From Undaria pinnatifida (lineage: Eukaryota; Sar; Phaeophyceae; Laminariales; Alariaceae): a stretch of 64,000 nucleotides of DNA. The position numbers were made by a program, and so were the translations under genes. The notes beneath the pieces were generated by a model. It searched no databases. It saw only the letters and a program-made list of their open reading frames with translations, and was not told the DNA's origin. This document shows positions 54,351-64,000 of this stretch, piece after piece (the stretch's first letter is position 1; each line of letters opens with the position of its first letter). Where the stretch lies: contig JABAKD010000021.1 in NCBI GenBank assembly GCA_012845835.1, positions 12,332,795 through 12,396,794 of the forward strand, in the 5' to 3' direction.

Positions 54351-55263
54351 CATGACTGCCGTATACGTCTTTGCCCGAGTCGTAAATAGCCGGCGACTGG
54401 AGCGGTAGACTCTTATGTGAAAGACGTGGGTTGACGGTCTAGTTTCGTCCGGGCAAGACGTCGTTAGACGTATTATACTGTTTTTTGCATGAAGCGGTCC
54501 TTGACGGCTGCCCGTCAAACGTCAAGAGTGCCGTCAACCTACATGTTTGCTCTATGTTGCACCTTGGGTGTCCAGAGTTCAACGTTTTTATTCCCGGAAA
54601 GCCCAACATCTTAAAATTTGGACATGTCTGCGCGCATCCTATTGCGCAACTTGACGCGGCTTGCCCAAAGAACGCTGGACACTGAACGGGGGGAGAAAGC
54701 CAACTCTAAACGCTGGTGTTTCCCGGTAGCGCTCGTTTGGTTACTGGCAGCAGGGCTCATGTCGTACCACCCAGCGCTACGTGCGACACATCTATGATAA
54801 AACTACCTGTCAAAGCTATTATTAGGATATTATTTATTTTTTGGTATCATTCAACAGGCCAATGCTTCATTTTCAGCCTTTTTTTTTTTTTGGGCTCTTC
54901 GAGCAAGTCGTCAAACAAGCCGAAAGTCCGATGTCGACTGTTGATTCTCCACCAGATATAAACTTGAATACGGCGGTGCAGCAGTAGTACCTGTTTTATG
55001 CTTCATGTTATCGTTATGCACTGGGTTCATGTTGTTGGGTGGAAATGACGGTTTAAATGTGATGACAACACACGCACCAGGAGTCAGAGGTCAAGGGGCG
55101 GAATCGTCACCGGTTGGCATCTGTCTGTTGACGGCAGTCTGGGCTATTGACGGACAAGCGTCAAAGACAGCTCCATACTAAAACCAGTGTAACGTTACGT
55201 CTAAAGACACCTCCACGGGACAAAACTAAACCGTCAACCGACGGCTGTTGGTCACCGCTTGAC

Positions 55264-55485
55264 TGCTGTCGACAGGCATGCCGAATGCCGGTTAACTGAC
55301 GCCTGGGCTACCCGAACCATTTACGAACCTGGCATGTGCCAGGGCATTAGGTAGCTGTTGTGCTGCGACTGTGCTGTCGGCAGGCATGCTGAATGCCGGA
55401 TGCCGGTTTACTGGCAACTGGGCGTCCCGAAGTTTCTTCGCGCCTGGTACGTACCGAGGGCCTTTGATAGCTGTTGCGCTGTTGC
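55264..55485 (+). repeat. About 110-bp tandem duplication
   Basis: TGCTGTCG.CAGGCATGC.GAA, GCCGGTT.ACTG, CTGGGC..CCCGAA, TAGCTGTTG.GCTG in both copies. Confidence 0.5.
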
Positions 55486-55628
55486 GCGGGCGCAACGTTT
55501 CGGTCGAAAATGCTGTTTTGCACAACAGGCGTAAGAGAGGCTACGAGTGTCTTTTGTCGCCGGAATCGAGGAGTGTTTTTGGGGCGCCTTTTTTTTTTTT
55601 GTCCACTCCTGGCGCAAACATTTTAGGC

Positions 55629-55944
55629 GACGTCTAAACGCACTCGGTCCAGCGGTTTTCGGGCGAATTTTTACGCATGTATCATGAAAATGGCGATCAC
55701 GACGTCTAAAGGCACTTCGGTAAGTGCTTTTTGACCCAAGTGTTTTTTCGGTCGTATTTTACGCGTATATCTTGAATGCGATGAACGTGGATATGATGAT
55801 CACGCCGTCTGAACGCGTTTCGGTAAGCGCGTTTTGGTGAAGTGGTTTTCGGTCGTATTTTTACGCATACAACATGAAGATGATGATCGCGACGTCTGAA
55901 CGCACTTCGTTAAGTGTGTTTCGGGCATATATTCACGCATTTAT
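55629..55944 (+). repeat. About 90-bp tandem repeat, 3.5 units
   Basis: Units share GACGTCT(A/G)AACGCACTTC, GGTAAG.GC.TTTT, TTTTCGGTCGTATTTT, TACGCAT and GATGATGATC.C. Confidence 0.6.
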
Positions 55945-56289
55945 GGCATTGCCTCCCCCGCATTGCCCCCCCCTCCGGCCGACCTACTCGGGCTCTCAGG
56001 GGATCCCTGCGTGGGGCTAACAGACCTGCGGCGCGTGCTGTGCGCAACCCGCCACCATCCCCGGTTGCGCTTCGCGTATCGCGCAGCAAACGCCTGAGCC
56101 GTACTTTACGAAGATGTCGATTGACGTCTAGTTTTGACCCGTCAAGGCGTCTTTGGACATACCATACTTTTTTGATGTGTATTGGAGTTCCTTGACGGCT
56201 GTTCGTCGAGGGGCAAGAGTTCCGTCACCCCATATCTTTCCTAATTTACGCGCTGGACAGCCCTGGAGCATTCTCGCCTTTTCTTTTCA

Positions 56290-56470
56290 TTGGTGTAATC
56301 AAAAAATGAAAAATACACTTCAGCTGTGAGATCGACCAAAATTGATTTTTTGAACAAAACCCAGCTTTGCAAGCTGCGTGTGATACTTTGATCGCGCGTG
56401 TTACGGGGTGCTCATACCCTCGTGAAGCACACAGGTAGGTGAGTCCCCTGCTAGTGCCAGGGTCGACAGG
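56290..56470 (-). repeat. Family X copy 7
   Basis: Inverted copy of the subtype seen at 54235, with CTTCAGCTGTGAGATCGACC and TTTGATCGCGCGTGTTACGG. Confidence 0.55.
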
Positions 56471-56835
56471 ACTAACACGTTCAGCCTTGTTCTGCGCACG
56501 TATATCACAGCATGTATCAAAGCGCTGGAAATCAATGTGAAGATGGCGGCTTCTTCCTTTGACGTCAGCTGCTGCTATCATTAGCACACGTGTACAACCG
56601 ACAAGTCCCATACTCTATAACCGGCAATCGAAAGCAGAATAACACCAGATACGCAGCATACGTATCGTACGCGTAGCCGTTCGACTGGCTGATGGCTTTC
56701 CGAATTCCGAACTGCCATGTCGTTGTACTCACATGGGCGTGGTATACCACGGACTGTAGATTTTTGACAAGAGTTTATGTGAGAAAACAACAACAGTATA
56801 CCACGGGTATATAATATCACACGATCGCGTTGGAG

Positions 56836-56886
56836 ATGGCGCCTTGCTCTCCACCAGAAAAATCAGGGAAGGGTAGGCGGCAGAAG
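56836..56886 (+). CDS. Candidate first exon of gene B
   Basis: ATG in the context GGAGATGG starts the peptide MAPCSPPEKSGKGRRQK, followed by a consensus donor AAG|GTGAGT in phase 0, which matches the phase of the exon at 61439. A TATATAATA block at 56808-56816 lies only 20 nt from the ATG, too close for a standard TATA box for this start. The evidence is signal-based only. Confidence 0.3.
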
Positions 56887-59800
56887 GTGAGTTCGCAACC
56901 TTCGGTGAAAGTCGACCAGCACACCAACTCTGCTGTTGTTTGTTTGTTTCGTTCGTTCTTGTACTCATCGACACCCAACATGTGCATTGAAAGGGCGTCC
57001 CCATTGCAGTAGTAATTTCGTTCTTACTAGATGAAGTCAAAAGGTCGTGGGTTCAAGTCTTGGCGAGTGTGTGTGCTTGTGGGTGTTCTACGTATTGTGT
57101 GCCTTCACAATAGATGGAACTAACCCTAACTCAATGTGTATCTCTGGTGCTTGTGCTCGTGGAGGCCTTTTCTTGCGAATAGTTGACGAGCGGACAGCGC
57201 GAGAGCGTGATTTGGGCAAGCTCGATGATAATCGACGAGCATGAAAATCTGAACGGTGGGAACGCTGAGCCACCCCATGCGCGATAAAAATGATAGCACG
57301 TATCGGGGGGGCCGGGGGGAAGGGAAAACACCTACCTACCTGTGACAACGGCACGTTCAGAAGGTTGCTGAGGGCAAAACCCTCTTAAAAGTTGAGCTGG
57401 AGAGTATAGGAAGGATAGAAAACGACGAAAAATAATGAAACATCTCCGTTCTGATGTTCTGATACCTCGTCCTAGAGAGATGAAATGTTTATGTGGGCAG
57501 TGGACAGCAGCAGTGCACGCACTACGAGACAGAGATAATATATTGCACATGCGGTAAGGAGATTAGAGTACGGAAAAGCTAGTACCCACTCCTGAGCGAG
57601 ATACATATGGGTAGAGGCACGGCATGAGCCTTGGCGGGGGTGTACTCATTTCATGCATGACCGTAGTCGTATGATCGTAAGACCCTCACATCTCTACGTA
57701 CGATACCGGGACGGAGCACGTCGGATTTGCACCGACCGGGCAGACGTAACGTGGACCACGCGCGAAGCACCTTGAGTTGTTGTGCCTGGCGGGGGGGTGT
57801 ACTCAGATTGTGCATGGCCGTAGTCGTATGACCATAGACCCTTGCATCCCTACTATGCCGGGACGGAGCATGTCGGGTTTTCATCAACCAGGCAGACATT
57901 GCTTGCACCAAGCGCTAAGCGCCGTGAGGTTTCAACGAGTCGCATAAAGGGTGAACTGCATCTTTCCAAGAACCGCTTGTAAGACGGACTTCGGCACCTC
58001 GTGCCTATTTTCTTGCTTATGGATGGCAGCGCCAATGAGCCTCTTTGTTTTCTGGTGCGATCACTCCAAAGACAGCAATGGGTATTACTATGGAACTGCC
58101 TGGTGGGTGCCTTACCATATTGACCAAGGGTGTGTTGGTACGGTACCGGTATTCTCGGTACCAGTATTGATGTCGTACCGAACTTACCGTACCGGTATTG
58201 GAGGTGTACCGAACTTAACAAAGTGTCCGGCACCGGTACGAAAGTATGCACCGGTACCGGATGTACCGGTGCCGCCAGAACCGGTATTGATGTCATACCG
58301 CACTGAACGAAGTGTGAAAGCTTCCGGTACCGGTATTGATGTCGTACCGAACTTACCGAAATTTCCGGTACCGGTATTGATGTACCGAACTTACCGAAGT
58401 TTCCGGTGCCGGTATTGGAGTCGTACCGAACTTACCAAAGTTTCCGGTACCGGTATTGATGTCGTACCGAACTTACCGAAGCGTCCGGTACCGGTACGAA
58501 AGTCTGACCGGTACCGGCACACACTTGAATACATACACCGGCAGTACCGGCGGTATATACCGCCCGCAAGGTACCGACGCACATTTGCCCTCAGGTACAT
58601 AAACTGGACATAAACTGGCGGTAGGTGTACAGACAGAGCTAATGCGGTATTGGCCGAGGGTATCCGCTGAGGTATGTAATTGAAGTGAAATATAATTGGC
58701 TCTTATATTTTCACTCTTTTTCTCTTATTTGATCTTTGTCTTGACATGCTGTCTTGACATGCTGTTCAAAAGGTAAGGTACGTTTTGGATTATCAGCAGG
58801 GTGCCGTCTTCTCATCGATCGTTTCGACGTACACGCCTATCGAGTACGTAAACGAGGCTTCACGCGTCCCTTCCCTCCGAAACCGGCGGGTACCGGGAAA
58901 TCATCGACGGCTTTGGTCGTCTCCGCCGGCAACACGTACACGTCTCCCGTGAGCCAGTTGTACATAGGAACAGGCAAAATCACCGGCACATCTTTCTTTT
59001 CCGCGTCCACGTCGATAACTTCTGCCGCCGGCGCTGATGTGTGTGGGAGCTGGCAAAGATGACCCGCTACCAGAAGCTGTGGCATCTCTGCTGGAGGCCA
59101 CCTCATTTTGGGAAGTTCGTCGTTGTTCATGCGCGCTCGGAGTCTCGGTATACCGAGCGTACCGGAAGATACCTGGGGACCGGGGCGTATGTGGCTTGGA
59201 ATGCTGCCTGGAGCCAAAGCTCCAAAGGATGACGTCACAATGTGGTGGAATCGGGTTAGTATCGTGCCAAACGTACCGAAGTGTCCGGTACCAGGTGTTG
59301 TGCCGATCTTACCGAAGTGTCCGGTACCGGCATCGATGTTGTACCGATACCGGTACCGGCTTCGGTACATACGTGCATACCGGTACCGCCGGTACGGGTA
59401 TTGATGTCGTACCGAACTTACCGGAGTGTCCGGTACCGGTATTGATGTCGTACCGAACTTACTGCGATCATTCCCCATGTGCGGAGTTAGGGTTCTCCAC
59501 CCCGCACAGCATGATCTACCGGATAACCATGATGACCTCCAAAAAAAAGATAAATACGGCCCCCCGGTTGTCTAGGTTACACAGCAGTGATGGGCATGTT
59601 TCACAGCGTCGTTGCCAACCAACGCCAACCCAAATATACGTACAACGTTTTACAGCGTCGTTGCCAACCGAGGCCAACTATAATATGCATATTTTAAGGG
59701 GGTGTGGGAGGGGCGTCAGCGAGGGCGACTTGCTCAGTAAATGTTAGGTGCTACAGAGTAGGAAGCCGTGCGCGGAACGATTCTATGCTGAACGTTCTAG

Positions 59801-62584
59801 TCCTGTTGACCCAGGTAGCAGCAGAGAAGTCCCCGACCTCTATCTCTTCACGAGGGTGTATACACGTATACCTGGTATCATATATGTTTTGCTTCGCTCA
59901 TGCCGTATTTTGCTTGCGCACCTTTTTCTTACTCCTTCTCCCTCTCTAGTCGTAACTCAGACGTGGGGTCACTCAGCAGGCTCTTCTCCCCCCTCCCCGC
60001 TACGGTACGCACTCTATCTTCATCGCGGGCAAGACGTCAGACCTTTTTGTCTCGTCGGCTCGCATCTGTGATCACCCCGTAAACACGCGTGGCTGAAGTA
60101 TCGCAGTTTCGATGGAAAGCACTTGCGATTTCACAGTTACTGAAGTATACTGGGCAAGTTGGCCCATAGGTCAAACCGCGTTCTCCTATCAAAATTGTTG
60201 TTGTAGTTGTTGTTGTTGTTTTTTGTTCTTTTTGTAATATATTTATTTTTATTATTTAATAGGAGACCGCGGTTTGACCGATGGGCTAACTTTCCCCTCC
60301 CGTACACTTAACCAGTAGTCGAGAGGAGGAGGACGTGGATGCACATACATATATGCCCGTGTGGCACAACAATAGAGAGTAGGACTCACATAGTTGGAGA
60401 ACGTGAAATGTAAAAAGAGGGGCGGAATGTATTAGAGGAGACGAAGGTATTAGACGAATGTAGCACGGAAGAGTTTGGTAGACTAGAGACTAGCGCGCGA
60501 AATCGATCGCTATCCGAGGAGACAGACGGTGGCCACAGACGGCGAAACAGGAAGGTGATAGGATATGCAAACAGTTTTATGCAATACATGGAAAACGCGT
60601 AGTGAGCGCCCAAATGTTGGAGGTGTCTCTATTAGGAGTAGGAACGGTGCTCCGTCTCGAAAGGGATGCGTGGTCAATCGTCAGATCACTAAGGCAAGCA
60701 ACAAATGAATACGTTCCCCCCAGTACACTTGACCGGTTTATGAAGCCCTCTAGCACCCCCAAACGCCCCCTCTATTCTAATTCTAAATCTCCCCCCACGA
60801 AGGGATTTCCAATTGTCAAATGCGTAAGGGCGCGGCAGCCTTCATGCGGCCGTAATCACGGGTTTCCTACTGCGGCTGTGGCGTGGTTATTGTTCGTAAG
60901 TTACTCTCGCCAAGCTTTAATTAAGCCTCCTCCGAGGTGACGTGGAAAGCAAAAAATCCATGATAGCTAGCCTTGGACGACCTCCGTTTTGTCATTATTT
61001 TTGTTCTCTATTATATATACTACACTTGAGGTTAAGTAAGCAACGACAGCTAGCCTTGGATGGCCTCCCTTTGTTGTTTCTCTTTTGTTACACATTAAAA
61101 AATACACTAAGTAATGGCACCGCTGTGGGATCGAGGACTTTATCGAACCTCGTCTTTGCAACTCATGTGTGATACTCCCGATCGCGCGTTACGGGGTGTG
61201 AACGTCCTCACAAGGGAGAAAGAGGTCGGCCACTCCCCGCAGTACTAGCGAGTACCAGGGTCAACGGGGTGATGCGAAGGCCTTCAGTCTTTAATCAATG
61301 TGTGCTCAAAACCTACAACACCCGCTTTGAGGGCGACAAATCTGACGGCTGTCGAACGCACCTGCTTATTATATGTAAGCCCTAACCCCTTCTCTACGAT
61401 ACCGCGGTTATTCTCTCCGGATCTTCCTACGCCGACAGTACCTTCGCGAAGACCTCGCCAAGCACGGGCTGGCGGTAGCCGGTGACCCAACCCCGAAACC
61501 AACAGCCTCCGCCACCACTAACTCCTCTGCGAAAGCGGCAGCGTCAGCAGCAGGAGCAGCAGCAGCGTCAACAAGAACATCGTCAACAACCGCACCAGCA
61601 ACAGGGGGGCTTAGGGCAGCCGGAGGAAGAAAAGTAGCGACAGCAGCGTCAGCCGAAGCATCTGCGACCGCGCAACCCCAGGCAGCAGCTGCAGGGCAGA
61701 GGTGGTCCTACCGCGCGCCCGCGACACCCCAGTCGGCGTCCACTACAGCGGACCCTTCGGCGACCGCCAAACCTCGCGGTAGTCTTGCCTCGCTTGAGTC
61801 CTCGGCCACTCCTTCCCTCGCGCCGCCACCGCCGCCGGCCTATCAGGAGCAGCAGCGGCTGCAGCAGCTAGGGTCGGGCGGGCTTTCGGGTTCGCTTTTT
61901 GGGGGTGGAAGTTCTCCTCGGCGTACCCCGGGTAAGCTGGACGCGAGTAGGTTCGGGAATTTCGGTAAGACTAGCAGTGGGAAACTTGTAGGGGAAGGAG
62001 GAGTTGGAGGAGGCGGGAAGGGAGCGGGAGAGGGGGAGAGGGGCGGGAAAGGACTGCCTTCGTCGTTGCCGACACCACCATCCGCGGAGGGCTCTCTTGC
62101 GGATTGTTCCGGGCGGGGGAGAAACGGAAAGGGCCAGGAAGAGGACGGGGTTCACCACCACTCACAGATACCGCCTAGGCGTTGGACTGCAGGTCCCGAG
62201 GCATCACCTTCTTCTAGCCCGGTCCGGAACGACGACCAGCAGGAGCAGGAGCGGGAGGGAGGATCTGGGGGAGGCTTGACAAGGAGGCAAGCAGGCGTTG
62301 CCGGAAAGGGTGTGGGAACAGGGTCTCTCGGGGAACAGGAAGACACCTCGTCGGTTGGAGATCTAGCCAAGCGATTTAGCGGCGGTGCTCGCGTGAACAG
62401 CGAAAAGCTCGAGTCGGCGGGCACGGCAGAAGAAGGAGGAAGGGGAAGGGGCGGGGGGTTTGTGAAGTCGGCGTCTGATTCGTCTGCCGTAGCGGCGTCG
62501 AGTGCCGGGGCGGGAGCGGTAACAGCAGGAAAAAGGAGTAACAGCAGCAAAATTGCTGAGCTGGCCAGGAGGTTCGAGAAGTGA
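56836..62584 (+). CDS. Gene B: low-complexity Ala/Gly/Ser-rich protein (two-exon model, about 398 aa)
   Basis: The model joins 56836-56886 (17 codons) to 61439-62584 (381 codons plus stop). The second part is well supported: a pyrimidine-rich acceptor GCCGACAG precedes TAC CTT CGC, and the frame stays open for 382 codons without any ATG, GTG or TTG until 62066, as expected for a non-initial exon. The protein has YLREDLAKHGLAVAGDP at the exon start, an Ala-rich stretch, a proline run (LAPPPPPAYQEQQ), Gly/Lys-rich segments and two related short motifs, VGDLAKRF and IAELARRFEK, the latter at the C-terminus. I do not recognise the family. The link to the first exon rests on matching phase 0 and a strong donor; extra exons may lie in the 4.5-kb gap. 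Confidence 0.45.
57005..57375 (+). mobile_element. Diverged tRNA-derived SINE, related subfamily
   Basis: It shares the body (GCGCGAGAGCGTGA, ATGCGCGATAAAAAT, GGGGGGAAGG) and a 3' end resembling the others (AACGGCACGTTCAGAAGG). It carries a different head with a B box GGTTCAAGTCT (57050-57060) and a longer middle. Probably a sister family or a head exchange. Confidence 0.5.
57634..57990 (+). repeat. Family B repeat, two tandem copies
   Basis: Copies at 57634-57774 and 57785-57990, both beginning GGCGGGGG(G)TGTACTCA and containing CGGGACGGAGCA.GTCGG. Confidence 0.6.
58137..58610 (+). repeat. Minisatellite array built on CCGGTACCGG
   Basis: About a dozen imperfect 40-bp units: CCGGTACCGGTATTGATG, TCGTACCGAACTTACC, GAAGTGT or GAAGTTT. 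The core is palindromic. Open frames through it (Val/Pro/Tyr-rich) are array artefacts. Confidence 0.7.
58838..59130 (-). CDS. Possible coding fragment between two minisatellite arrays
   Basis: From ATG at 59130 the minus strand reads MNNDELPKMRWPPAEMPQLL, then APAAEVIDVDAEKKDVPVIL, PVPMYNWLTGDVYVLPAE and a basic end before TAG at 58840-58838 (about 97 codons). The frame is also open upstream of the ATG. Composition and codon choice look protein-like, but there is no recognised domain and the 5' end runs into the repeat array. It may be an exon or an element fragment. Confidence 0.35.
59240..59470 (+). repeat. Second CCGGTACCGG array
   Basis: Same unit as 58137-58610, about six copies, in the same orientation, on the other side of an unrelated 600-bp segment. 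Confidence 0.65.
60355..60735 (+). mobile_element. Family F, copy 2
   Basis: Inverted relative to the 4421 copy: GGTGGCCACAGACGGCGAAA, GCCCAAATGTTGGAGGTGTC, GGTGCTCCGTCTCGAAAGG. The best protein-like piece is NVGGVSIRSRNGAPSRKG-type sequence with frame breaks. Confidence 0.4.
61093..61375 (-). repeat. Family X copy 8, next to the gene B acceptor
   Basis: Diverged full-length copy (GCTGTGGGATCGAGGAC, CCCGATCGCGCGTTACGGGG, GGGCGACAAATCTGACGG). Its end lies about 60 bases before the gene B splice acceptor, so it forms the 3' end of that intron. Confidence 0.55.
61439..62584 (+). CDS. Gene B last exon
   Basis: The exon begins after AG at 61437-61438 and ends with TGA at 62582-62584. The opposite strand also shows a long open frame (62152-62892), but that is the usual mirror of GC-rich Gly/Ala/Arg codons. 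The intron immediately upstream contains a family X repeat ending about 60 bases before the acceptor. Downstream (62585 onward) is G-rich and holds no recognised polyadenylation signal. Confidence 0.6.
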   Translation, partial: YLREDLAKHGLAVAGDPTPKPTASATTNSSAKAAASAAGAAAASTRTSSTTAPATGGLRAAGGRKVATAASAEASATAQPQAAAAGQRWSYRAPATPQSASTTADPSATAKPRGSLASLESSATPSLAPPPPPAYQEQQRLQQLGSGGLSGSLFGGGSSPRRTPGKLDASRFGNFGKTSSGKLVGEGGVGGGGKGAGEGERGGKGLPSSLPTPPSAEGSLADCSGRGRNGKGQEEDGVHHHSQIPPRRWTAGPEASPSSSPVRNDDQQEQEREGGSGGGLTRRQAGVAGKGVGTGSLGEQEDTSSVGDLAKRFSGGARVNSEKLESAGTAEEGGRGRGGGFVKSASDSSAVAASSAGAGAVTAGKRSNSSKIAELARRFEK

Positions 62585-63455
62585 AGAGGTGGGGTGTTTT
62601 CTTGGGAAGTGAGGCCGCAATTTTTGGGGGCAGGGGGGGTTGTGGAGTACACGGGGAGGAAGGGAGAGAAGATGGGGAACACGGGTGTGGGAGAGGGGGA
62701 GTGGAAGGTCGCTGGGGCGTTTTGCCGGAGGGTGTGGGGGGCATATGGAGATAGCGGGTGAGGGAGGGGGTTAGGGAGCACGAGGGTGGGGGAGGTAGGG
62801 AGTAGCCTAGAGGGGGAGGGAAAAGTTCGTGAAGGAAGCGGTGCAGTTTTATTTGCACTGTTTCCGAAACGTATATGTTGCTCTGCCTCCACATAATCTG
62901 TCCCCGAGCTGAAGATACAGTCGTACAGGGCAAGGGTGGGAGATTATAAGCTTGCGTAGAGCGGGGGCACAGTAGGCTTGATGTGTCGGAGAGGCGCGCC
63001 GTAGGGAGTTGTGGGGAAAGGAAGGGAACTGTAGCGGGCGGAGACGGGGCGGAGAGAATCGTTCATCTAGGCTGTAGTTGTTTTTGTGATTGTTGTTCGC
63101 CGGGATAGTACAGACCTTTTTGACGGGGTCATGGTATTACGTACGGGGTACGCAGTTTGTTTTTTGCATGGCCGGTTTATCATCCGCTTGCTGTCTTACG
63201 GCACGGCCACCACCATCCCTCGCCCTCCCCACTCCGTTCGCTCTATTTTGTCCATGTCGCTTGAAGGGTTGGAGGGAGTATGCTCGTACGTGCGTAACCC
63301 TATTTTTTCTCGTCAGTTGCTGGTCGCCGTCCGCTCGCTGTCTCAAGCTCCCCACACCCCTCACGCCGTCCGCCCTTGTCGCTTGCCTAGGTTGGGAGAG
63401 AAGGATAAACGTACCGAAAGGAGTTCGGTCGTTGTATTTGTTGAACGAGAAAGGG
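62585..63455. other. Downstream of gene B; no gene seen
   Basis: Strongly G-rich to about 63060, then mixed. The long minus-strand frames here mirror G-rich codons and are not supported. Confidence 0.35.
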
Positions 63456-63545
63456 ATGGAAGTTTCTACATGGACAGAAGCAGGGGGTGCCGGCGGTAAT
63501 GGCATGGCTTCCACCGTTGACAGTGCCGCAGGTTCCCCCAGGGAG
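63456..63545 (+). CDS. Gene E candidate first exon, continues beyond the window
   Basis: ATG at 63456 (GGGATGG) or 63504 (GGCATGG) starts a frame reading MEVSTWTEAGGAGGNG and MASTVDSAAGSPRE, ending at GAG|GTGAGC in phase 0. The composition resembles the Ala/Gly/Ser-rich protein of gene B. No further exon is seen before 64000. Signal-based only. Confidence 0.3.
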
Positions 63546-64000
63546 GTGAGCGATCAGAAGGACCCCCCCCCTTGCCCCAGCGCTCTCCCATTTGGCCCGT
63601 AGCCCACCTACCCCGTAAGGCACCCTCCGCCATCCGTTACCGCACCCACGTCGCTCACCCACCTACACCCCACCAGTTGAAGTCCTTTTGACGAGGTCAC
63701 GAGCCCACACACATCGATTGCTTTGTAGGCCTTTTTGTCCGGGTGGCGTCCTGTCTCCTGCACAGGGGTCAAGCGGCTTCCGGTCGGAGCTTAATTCAAT
63801 GTGAATGGTGGTGTCCACTACGATTGCGGGCCTTCTTACTTCCGACGCGCACGAGCACGAACTTCGGAACGGTCCGAATGACTGTTGTGGAGTACGTGGA
63901 GGAAACCTACCACTTTACGTTTTCATGCGTGTGTGTGGAGTTGTCTTTACATAGTGGTCGTAGGGATTAAACCCGTTTAGAAGGCTGGCTAGGTCGCTGT

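Noticed and set aside
58018..58130. Exon candidate with FWCDHSKDSNGYYYGTAWW before the CCGGTACCGG array
   Set aside because: An acceptor-like AG exists but no donor; the frame simply runs into the minisatellite.
57951..58613. Plus-strand open frame of 220 codons
   Set aside because: Two thirds of it is the CCGGTACCGG minisatellite read in frame.
62152..62892. Minus-strand Pro/Ser-rich open frame, 246 codons
   Set aside because: Mirror of the gene B exon in G-rich DNA; it extends past the gene B stop only because of low-complexity G-rich sequence.

Overview
This is eukaryotic nuclear DNA. It shows GT-AG introns with pyrimidine-rich acceptors, exons joined in phase over kilobases, tRNA-derived SINEs, a decayed non-LTR (LINE) reverse transcriptase, many short terminal-inverted-repeat elements (MITEs) and a wealth of micro- and minisatellites. 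There are no operons, ribosome binding sites or dense bacterial-style genes. Low gene density, long introns, alanine/glycine/serine-rich proteins and a roughly balanced base composition would fit a large-genome alga such as a brown alga (stramenopile). That assignment is inference; nothing in the window proves the taxon.

Genes. The best-supported gene (A, minus strand) runs from 26983 down to 2787. Three exons (26847-26983, 5962-6001, 2787-3239) join in phase and give a 209-residue coiled-coil protein whose heptad register continues across the splice junctions; its first intron is about 20.8 kb and full of repeats. Gene B (plus) has a long low-complexity last exon at 61439-62584 and a possible first exon at 56836-56886. 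Gene C (minus, from 34413 down) encodes an acidic and then Ala/Pro-rich protein of unknown family, and its 3' part is duplicated as a hairpin. Gene D (minus) has two phase-compatible exons at 37833-37962 and 36719-36885. Gene E (plus) may start at 63456 and leave the window. An orphan exon candidate lies at 2502-2581.

Repeat layout. 0-26 kb: MITEs, minisatellites and a 261-bp tandem duplication carrying a primer-binding-site-like motif, mostly inside intron 1 of gene A. 27-32 kb: gene A upstream region, microsatellites and SINE fragments. 32.3-34.1 kb: two 883-bp inverted arms around a 13-bp loop. 39-46 kb: a cluster of tRNA-derived SINEs. 46-48.5 kb: a reverse transcriptase pseudogene split by a SINE that left a 7-bp target duplication. 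50-60 kb: degenerate minisatellites, including arrays built on a CCGGTACCGG core. About a dozen copies of one dispersed repeat (family X) run through the whole window.

The genes do not form a pathway. The most unusual signals are the 1.78-kb hairpin, the long-intron coiled-coil gene, a strongly over-represented palindrome TACCWGGTA (17 sites seen) and the nested SINE insertion.
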